This document shows positions 5,997-11,407 of a DNA stretch of 11,407 nucleotides, one piece after another. The notes below the pieces were generated by a model. That model saw only the letters and a program-made list of their open reading frames with translations, had not been told where the DNA came from and made no database searches. The stretch is from Porticoccaceae bacterium (GTDB lineage: Bacteria; Pseudomonadota; Gammaproteobacteria; Pseudomonadales; Porticoccaceae): assembly GCA_023255165.1 (NCBI GenBank), contig JALRJD010000224.1, forward strand, positions 1 through 11,407, in the 5' to 3' direction. The position numbers were made by a program, and so were the translations under genes. Each line of letters begins with the position of its first letter. Position 1 is the first letter of the stretch.

Positions 5997-7463
5997 CTAG
6001 GATAGGCGGGTAATTAGCTCTGCGAGAATGTTCAGGCCGGGCTTGATGCGGTCGGTTGCAATCGCCGAAAAACCGAGACGGAAGAAATGTTGCGGTGGCT
6101 TGTCAGAGAAAAAATGCACGTCGCCCGGCTCAATAATAATGCCCTGTTTTTTTGCCTCTTCGGCAAGCACACGGGCGTTGAGGGTTTTCGGCCCTTCAAC
6201 CCAGAATGACGAACCGCCAAAGGCAGTGGTGGCCACAGAAACCGGCCTCATCCTGTGCAGCTCTTCAGCCATAATTTCAAAGCGCGCCTTGTAGGTCTGG
6301 TGCAGATTTTTTACCAGCGACTCATGGTAGCCGCGCGATAAAAACAGCGCCATGGAATGTTGGTTGTTGGCCGCGGGGTGACGCAGCATCAGCCTTCGCA
6401 GGCAGCGTAATTCAGCGATCAGTTTCGGTGGCCCGACCATATAACCCATGCGCAGGCCAGCCGAAATAGTCTTGGATAGACTGCCGATATAGAGCACACG
6501 ATTATTTTTATCGAGACTTTTCAGTGCCGGCAACGGATCAGAGTGGTAGTTCGACTCACTCTCGTAATCGTCTTCAAGCAAAATAATATCTTTGTCGGCC
6601 GCCCGTTGAAGCAGTGCGCGGCGATTTTCCAGCGGCATGGTTACGGTGGTCGGCGACTGATGGCTGGGGGTGACATAAATATAATCACAGTCATCAATCG
6701 ACTGGTCGAGCACCAGACCGTTGGCATCCACCGGCAGGGCTTTAATGGTGCTCTCACCCAGCGAGACAATATTGCGCACATCCACATAACCCGGGTCCTC
6801 AAGACCGATTGTCATCTGCTTTTTAAACAGCAGCCGGGCAATAAGATAGAGCGCATGCTGGGCGCCGACGGTAATTAAGATTTCGTCTTCATTGGCCCAC
6901 ACACCGCGCCGCGGCAGCAGCCGTTTTTGAATCTGCTCTATCAATAGCGGGTCATCGTGATCGAGCTGGTCAACCGACCACTCATTAATCGCCTGCACAC
7001 TCACCGCATCGCGGCAGCATTCGCGCCAGTTGTTGAGGGGGAACAGGTCGCTGCCGATCTGGCCGTATATAAAAGGGTATTGATAGCGTTGCCAGTCGCG
7101 TGGTTTTTCGATATTGGTAAAGTTTGACGGCGTCAGAGTCAGGCGTTTGGACCAGTCCGGTTGCTGCTGCCCGGCCTCCAGGTTGGCCTCGGGTTTGACA
7201 TAACCATTGAGAATATCCGGGTTCACAAAATAACCGCTGCGCTCTCTGGAAATCAGATAGCCGTCGCTGACCAGGCGCTCATAGGCCAGTATTACGGTGT
7301 TGCGGCCGACTTTAAGCTGGCTGGAGAGACTGCGGCTTGAAGGCAGGGGCACATCAGTGGGCAGATTGCGATTAATAATGGCGCGGGTTATCTGCTCGAT
7401 AATCTGCTTTTGCAGACTATGTCCACTGTTGGCGTCGAGATGAAAAAGTACGTCTGGAGACAT
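5997..7463 (-). CDS. tauR: MocR/GabR-type PLP-dependent transcriptional regulator, probably taurine-responsive
   Basis: A 488-residue fusion of a GntR-type winged helix and a fold-type I aminotransferase-like domain. The DNA-binding domain spans about 14-80 (SLQKQIIEQI, LPSSRSLSSQLKVGRNTV, AYERLVSDGYL, GSGYFV-like RSGYFV). The linker is about 85-125. The effector domain keeps the cofactor residues: VTPSHQSPT (264-272), LLEDDYESE (295-303), Schiff-base lysine K331 in GSLSKTISAGLRMGY, and R462 in FFRLGF for a carboxylate or sulfonate group. Full length for the family. Position between the transporter and xsc in a Tpa/Xsc locus argues for TauR rather than GabR or PdxR. It is likely an activator that binds taurine as a PLP aldimine (inference). 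It lies 15 bp after the AGCS gene, so it is probably cotranscribed with it. AGGG only three bases before ATG is a tight ribosome-binding site. Confidence 0.85.
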   Translation of the reverse strand: MSPDVLFHLDANSGHSLQKQIIEQITRAIINRNLPTDVPLPSSRSLSSQLKVGRNTVILAYERLVSDGYLISRERSGYFVNPDILNGYVKPEANLEAGQQQPDWSKRLTLTPSNFTNIEKPRDWQRYQYPFIYGQIGSDLFPLNNWRECCRDAVSVQAINEWSVDQLDHDDPLLIEQIQKRLLPRRGVWANEDEILITVGAQHALYLIARLLFKKQMTIGLEDPGYVDVRNIVSLGESTIKALPVDANGLVLDQSIDDCDYIYVTPSHQSPTTVTMPLENRRALLQRAADKDIILLEDDYESESNYHSDPLPALKSLDKNNRVLYIGSLSKTISAGLRMGYMVGPPKLIAELRCLRRLMLRHPAANNQHSMALFLSRGYHESLVKNLHQTYKARFEIMAEELHRMRPVSVATTAFGGSSFWVEGPKTLNARVLAEEAKKQGIIIEPGDVHFFSDKPPQHFFRLGFSAIATDRIKPGLNILAELITRLS

Positions 7464-7478
7464 TTGCCCTGAATCCGA

Positions 7479-8987
7479 TCACTGCCGTTTAATATATTTT
7501 TTGTTGTAGCTGCGCAGCTCTTTGCGCACCATTGGCGCCAGCATATAGAGCCCAATAATATTGGGCACACAGATCAGAAATACCAGCGCGTCCGAGAAGT
7601 CGAGCACCGCGTCGAGCTGAATACTGCAACCGAGCGCCACAAACAGACAAAACACCAGCTTAAACAGATTGCTGGCCCAGAGATTTTCGCCCACCAGATA
7701 GGTCCAGCCCTTCAGTCCGTAATAGGCCCAGGCAATCATGGTCGAAAAGGCGAACAGCATACCGGCGACGGCGATCAGGTAGGGTGACCAGGCGATATTG
7801 CGCGCAAATGCAGCAGAGGTCATCTCAATGCCACCGAGCCCCTGATCAAATGTCGGGTCGTAATAGAACGTGGTGACAATCACCAGAGCGGTCAGGGTAC
7901 AGATCACCACCGTGTCGATAAACGGCTCCAGCAGTGACACGTAACCCTCGGTGACCGGCTCTCTGGTCAGCACCGCGGAGTGGGCAATAGACGCAGAACC
8001 TATACCCGCTTCATTGGAAAATACCGCGCGCTGAAACCCGATAATCATCACGCCGACCGCACCGCCGCTGATTCCTTCAGGGCTAAATGCGCCATCAATA
8101 ATGGCGCCAAAAGCGAACGGAATCGCCTCGTAATTCATACCTAACATGGTTAGCGCACTGATGCAGTAGAGCAGCGCCATAAATGGCACCACCTTGCCGG
8201 TGACCCTGGCGATGCTCTGGATGCCGCCGATAATCACCACACCCACCAGCGCGCCAAGCAGCAATCCAAACAGCCATGCCTTATCAGCAAACCAGCTGCC
8301 GTCACTGCCGCCGGTGACATTGATAAACTGCATATAGGCCTGGTTGGACTGAAACATATTGCCGATGCCGAGACAGCCAAGCACGATACCCAGGGCGTAG
8401 AAACGGCCAATAAAGGCGCCGGCTTTTTTCCAACCGCGCTCGGCAAAGGCGTACTCCAGATAATACATTGGGCCACCAGAGACAGAGCCATCGGGGTTTT
8501 CGCGGCGCAACAAAACGCCGAGGGTGCACTCGATAAACTTGGTCGACATAGCCAGCAAGCCGGCAGTGATCGTCCAGAAAGTCGCGCCGGGGCCACCCAC
8601 CGAAATGGCCACCGCCACACCGCCTATATTGCCAATTCCCACGGTACCGGATACCGCGGTGGCCAGAGCCTGAAAATGGGTAACTTCACCCGGGTCTTTA
8701 GGGTTGGAGTGGTTGCCGCGCACCAGACTGATGGCGTGGCCAAAACCGCGAAAGTTAAGGAAGTTAAAATAGAAGGTAAAAAACACCGCGGCAAAAACCA
8801 GCCAGGCCACCACCAGGGGAATATCGTTGCCAAACAGCGGCACGCTGTAGAAAACCACACTGGATATAAAGGTTGTCAGCGGTTGCACCGCATTGTTGAT
8901 AAAGGCGTCGATGCCCTGTTGTGCATTGGCCAATGGCGCGAATAACAGCAGTACCAACGTCGTTGCAAAGGTGTTTTTTATTATCAT
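7479..8987 (-). CDS. AGCS-family sodium:amino-acid symporter, candidate taurine or alanine carrier
   Basis: An inner-membrane carrier of about 500 residues in the alanine/glycine:cation symporter family (AlsT/DagA type). Numbered from GTG 8996, it shows a signal-like leader ending ANA-QQ (cleavage near 25), about eleven hydrophobic segments, ATAVSGTVGIGNIGGVAVAI (112-131), a GGP motif in SGGPMYYLEYA (173-183), and the family signature QRAVFSNEAGIGSASIAHSA (322-341). The chosen start is ATG (complement of 8985-8987): AAGGG lies ten bases upstream of it, but only one base upstream of the GTG at 8994-8996, which would add three residues. The leader is unusual for the family as a whole but recurs in marine gammaproteobacteria (recollection). 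With no TauABC or TRAP genes in view, it may import taurine. Handling of alanine, the Tpa by-product, is the alternative. Followed by tauR after 15 bp. Confidence 0.9.
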   Translation of the reverse strand: MIIKNTFATTLVLLLFAPLANAQQGIDAFINNAVQPLTTFISSVVFYSVPLFGNDIPLVVAWLVFAAVFFTFYFNFLNFRGFGHAISLVRGNHSNPKDPGEVTHFQALATAVSGTVGIGNIGGVAVAISVGGPGATFWTITAGLLAMSTKFIECTLGVLLRRENPDGSVSGGPMYYLEYAFAERGWKKAGAFIGRFYALGIVLGCLGIGNMFQSNQAYMQFINVTGGSDGSWFADKAWLFGLLLGALVGVVIIGGIQSIARVTGKVVPFMALLYCISALTMLGMNYEAIPFAFGAIIDGAFSPEGISGGAVGVMIIGFQRAVFSNEAGIGSASIAHSAVLTREPVTEGYVSLLEPFIDTVVICTLTALVIVTTFYYDPTFDQGLGGIEMTSAAFARNIAWSPYLIAVAGMLFAFSTMIAWAYYGLKGWTYLVGENLWASNLFKLVFCLFVALGCSIQLDAVLDFSDALVFLICVPNIIGLYMLAPMVRKELRSYNKKYIKRQ

Positions 8988-9077
8988 TATTATCACACCC
9001 TTTTTGAGGGGCCTCTTGATGGGCTTTACATCAGTGGCTCACACTTTGGCTTCCCTGCGGGAGCGGTGTTTTTGCCG

Positions 9078-10079
9078 TCAGGTCGACAGCATAACCCAAC
9101 CCAGCACCAATCCTCCAAGAAAAGTGCTCTGCAACACCACCATTGCGGCGGGCCGCCAGCCAATATCCAGCAACCCCTTGAATGTGGTCTTCATGCCCAG
9201 AGCGGCAATCGCGATAACAAAAAAGTCCTTTGAAATTTGACTTAACAGCGGGCTTAGCGCCGCGGGAATCCAGCCGATATTGTTGATCACGGCCAGCGCG
9301 ATAAACAGCAACAGAAACCAGGGCAGGGCCGGTTTTTGTGATTCTTCAGATTGCTGCCGCTGGCGGAAGAACAGCAGAAATAGCCAGGCGATCGGCGCCA
9401 GCAGGGCGACGCGCATCATTTTGACAATCATCGCGGTATAGCCAACTTCATCAGACATGGCATAACCGGCACCAACCACATGAGAGACATCGTGGATCGA
9501 GCCGCCGATAAAAATACCCGCCTGTTGCGGAGTCAGTTCGAGAAAGTTGGCCAGCACCGGAAAAGAGACCATGGCAATGGCGCCAAAGCCGGCCACCATA
9601 ATCACGGTGAGTAAGGTGTAGCGCTGCATTTCGCGATTTTGTGGCATCACCGAAGATAGCGTCATTGCCGCGGAGATTCCGCAAATCGCCACAGCGCCCG
9701 CTGACAGCAGACCAAATTTGTAGTCGAGTTTTATCAGCCTGGCGACCAGCCCGCCAAAGGCAATGGTGGCAAAAACACAGCTTATAACCACCACGGCGGT
9801 GAGCCAGCCAAGGGCGAGCACATCGGCAAAAACAATTTTTGCGCCGAGTAAAATGACCCCGAAGCGCAAAATAGCCGCCGAGCAAAAGTCGATGCCCGGC
9901 GCGCAGTCTTCGGATTCGTAGAGGAAATTGACCGACATCCCCAGTATCAGCGCAAACAGCATGGTCGGAGCGCCGTAATTGAGGGCGAGAAATTTGGCCG
10001 CCATCGCCACCAGCAGACAGGCGGCGACACCGTGTGCCCGGTTTTGCACGCGGGCCAGAATAGCGGTTGAAGCGCGCAT
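9078..10079 (-). CDS. tauZ: YeiH/UPF0324 (COG2855) putative sulfite/sulfate exporter
   Basis: A 333-residue inner-membrane protein with about ten hydrophobic helices. Family motifs seen: LRFGVILLGAKI (71-82), GAVAICGISAAMT (128-140), GIFIGGSIHDVSHVVGAG (188-205), KMMRVALLAPIAW (220-232) and AALGMKTTFKGL (292-303). A hydrophilic loop with QRQQSEESQKP (240-250) divides the C-terminal helices. COG2855 proteins in sulfonate-degradation operons have been named SuyZ/TauZ and proposed as exporters of the sulfite or sulfate produced; transport itself is not shown by sequence. Its neighbours, tpa 12 bp upstream and the AGCS gene 98 bp downstream of its stop (to ATG 8987), support that role. The ATG has no Shine-Dalgarno: seven T residues precede it, part of a terminator-like hairpin. 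Translation probably depends on coupling with tpa. Confidence 0.85.
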   Translation of the reverse strand: MRASTAILARVQNRAHGVAACLLVAMAAKFLALNYGAPTMLFALILGMSVNFLYESEDCAPGIDFCSAAILRFGVILLGAKIVFADVLALGWLTAVVVISCVFATIAFGGLVARLIKLDYKFGLLSAGAVAICGISAAMTLSSVMPQNREMQRYTLLTVIMVAGFGAIAMVSFPVLANFLELTPQQAGIFIGGSIHDVSHVVGAGYAMSDEVGYTAMIVKMMRVALLAPIAWLFLLFFRQRQQSEESQKPALPWFLLLFIALAVINNIGWIPAALSPLLSQISKDFFVIAIAALGMKTTFKGLLDIGWRPAAMVVLQSTFLGGLVLGWVMLST

Positions 10080-10103
10080 AAAAAAACCGCGCTACAGCGG
10101 GTT
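10080..10103 (-). terminator. Terminator-like hairpin across the tpa stop codon
   Basis: On the minus strand AACC-CGC (10103-10097) pairs with GCG-GGTT (10092-10090, 10088-10085) around a TGTA loop (10096-10093), with one bulged C (10089). The 3' arm runs into seven T residues (10086-10080) that end exactly at the tauZ ATG. The hairpin includes the tpa TAG codon. It has the form of an intrinsic terminator inside an operon junction, so it may act as an attenuator or as a messenger 3' end that lowers downstream expression. Predicted by eye only. Confidence 0.5.
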
Positions 10104-11407
10104 GGCCGCCAGCGCGTTGTCGATCGCGTCGACAATATCGTCAATATCCCTGCGGCTGGCGATAAGTGCCGGGCTCAGACAGAGGGTATTGTTGAACTCA
10201 TGAAAGCTTCTGTTGGTGCGGCCAATCAGCACGCCGGCCTGCATACAGTGGGCGACAATTTTCATGGCATAGCTTTCGGCAATCGGCTGCTTGCTGTCCC
10301 GGTCGGCGACCAGTTCAGCGCCGGCAAATAAACCTTTGCCGCGCACATCGCCAACCACCGGATATTTTTCTTTCAGTTCAAGCAGGCGCTGATTGAGGTG
10401 ATCACCCATCTGCACCACATTGTCGAGCAGATTTTCCTCTTCGATAATGTCCATATTGGCGAGCCCCGCGGCGGGGCCGCCAGTGCAGCCGCCAAAGGTG
10501 CTGATGTCGCGAAAGTAACCCATGGCCCCGGCATCGTCGGCGGCAAATTGGGCAAACACTTTGTGGGTGGTTACGGTGCAAGAGATTGCTGCGTAACCAC
10601 TGGCCAGGCCTTTGGCCATGGTCACCATATCCGGTTTGACACCGTAATGTTGAAAGCCAAACCATTTACCGGTGCGGCCAAGACCGCAGACTACTTCGTC
10701 GATATGCAGCAGCACATCGTATTTTTTGCAGATTTCCTGAATGATCGGGAAGTATTCGGCAACTGGCGGAATCACGCCGCCGCCAGCGGTGACCGGCTCC
10801 AGCACCACCGCGCCAACCTGATCCGGGCCTTCGCGAAGAATCGCGGTTTCCAGATCGCGGGCACACTCGATATTGCAGCTACCATAGGTTTTGCCAAACG
10901 GGCAGCGGTAACAGCAGCAGTGGGCAAACGAGGAAAATCCGGGCGCAAAGGGGCCGTACTGTTCCTTGCGTTGAATCTGGCCAGTGGAGCTCAGTGCGCC
11001 AATGGTTGAACCATGGTAGTCGCGGTCGCGAAAAATAATTTTATGACGACGGCCATCGCCATTGATGTGCGCAAGTTGACGCACCATTTTGTACACTTTT
11101 TCATTGGCCTCGGAACCGGAGTTGGCGTAATACACCTTGCCGTGGCCGTCGGCGCCTTCCATTTCCGGCATCTTCTGCAGCAGCTTGTCAGCAAATTGCG
11201 CGCCCGGGATACTGCCGGCGCTGTTGGCGAAATAACACATTTCCACCAGCTGATCGCGCACCGCATTGGCAATCTTCTCGCGGCCATAGCCCACATTAAC
11301 CGACCACACCCCACCAGAGGTTGCGTCGAGATACTCCTTGCCTTTTATATCGGTCACACGCATGCCCACGCCGCGCTGAATAATCAGTGGGTCGGCATTT
11401 TTAAAGC
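10092..11407 (-). CDS. tpa: Taurine:pyruvate aminotransferase, N-terminus beyond right edge
   Basis: A class III (omega) PLP aminotransferase transferring the amino group of taurine to pyruvate, yielding sulfoacetaldehyde and L-alanine (EC 2.6.1.77). The frame is open to the right edge: 12 further codons (FKNADPLIIQRG) precede the GTG at 11367-11369, so the true start lies outside. Numbering from that GTG: LDATSGGVW (14-22), NSGSEANE (83-90), DYHGST (117-122), the cysteine-rich HCCCYRCPFGKTYGSCNIECA (150-170) typical of Tpa, IDEVVCGLGRTGKWFGFQ (223-240, cofactor aspartate D224), the Schiff-base lysine K253 in TMAKGLASGY, and STFGGCTGGP (290-299). The cysteine-rich insert separates it from GABA and beta-alanine aminotransferases. 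It is the first visible gene of the minus-strand cluster, and tauZ follows after 12 bp. Confidence 0.93.
   Translation of the reverse strand, partial: FKNADPLIIQRGVGMRVTDIKGKEYLDATSGGVWSVNVGYGREKIANAVRDQLVEMCYFANSAGSIPGAQFADKLLQKMPEMEGADGHGKVYYANSGSEANEKVYKMVRQLAHINGDGRRHKIIFRDRDYHGSTIGALSSTGQIQRKEQYGPFAPGFSSFAHCCCYRCPFGKTYGSCNIECARDLETAILREGPDQVGAVVLEPVTAGGGVIPPVAEYFPIIQEICKKYDVLLHIDEVVCGLGRTGKWFGFQHYGVKPDMVTMAKGLASGYAAISCTVTTHKVFAQFAADDAGAMGYFRDISTFGGCTGGPAAGLANMDIIEEENLLDNVVQMGDHLNQRLLELKEKYPVVGDVRGKGLFAGAELVADRDSKQPIAESYAMKIVAHCMQAGVLIGRTNRSFHEFNNTLCLSPALIASRRDIDDIVDAIDNALAANPL

Noticed and set aside
8997..9077. Possible attenuator or Shine-Dalgarno-masking stem before the AGCS gene
   Set aside because: Only short pairings (such as CCCT/AGGG over the AAGGG site and TGATG/CATCA) were found by eye; four- to five-pair stems are expected by chance.
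1..11407. CRISPR array, insertion sequence or prophage genes
   Set aside because: No regularly spaced repeats, transposase or phage structural genes appear in any frame.

Overview
The window looks like chromosomal DNA of a Gram-negative bacterium, most likely a marine or aquatic gammaproteobacterium. This is inferred from the gene families, the tRNA with an encoded CCA, and the secretion-signal-bearing AGCS transporter; no taxonomic marker gene is present. Most of the window samples at about 55-60% G+C. The stretch from about 70 to 940 samples at only 35-42%.

Left side, plus strand: the 3' part of a tRNA-Leu(UAA) enters from the left edge. Next comes an A+T-rich two-gene toxin-antitoxin module: a TumE/DUF6516-like toxin (218-580) overlapping a winged-helix antitoxin/regulator (577-936). 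It is preceded by a 25-bp near-perfect palindrome that is a good autoregulatory operator candidate. A DedA-family membrane protein gene (1047-1622) follows.

Right side, minus strand, from the right edge leftwards: seven genes form a taurine (2-aminoethanesulfonate) dissimilation locus. They are tpa (taurine:pyruvate aminotransferase, running off the right edge), a YeiH/UPF0324-type putative sulfite/sulfate exporter (tauZ-like), an AGCS sodium:amino-acid symporter, tauR (MocR/GabR-type regulator), xsc (sulfoacetaldehyde acetyltransferase), ackA (acetate kinase) and a fatty acid hydroxylase/sterol desaturase-like membrane enzyme.

How they work together: taurine probably enters through the AGCS carrier (inference). 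Tpa moves its amino group to pyruvate, giving sulfoacetaldehyde and alanine. Xsc cleaves sulfoacetaldehyde with phosphate to acetyl phosphate and sulfite. AckA converts acetyl phosphate to acetate plus ATP. The YeiH-like protein probably disposes of the sulfur anion. TauR probably senses taurine or a related amine through its PLP domain. A 119-bp gap after tauR holds two 10-bp direct repeats (CTGGWACWAC, 23 bp apart), a strong candidate TauR operator for the xsc-ackA-hydroxylase unit.

The most notable points are: ackA rather than the usual pta next to xsc; an AGCS symporter where TauABC or a TRAP carrier is usually found; a hydroxylase tightly coupled to ackA with no assigned role in sulfonate metabolism; a terminator-like hairpin in the 12-nt tpa/tauZ junction; and the two predicted operators. 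No CRISPR array, insertion sequence, rRNA or origin was seen, and no gene-free stretch exceeds 300 bp.
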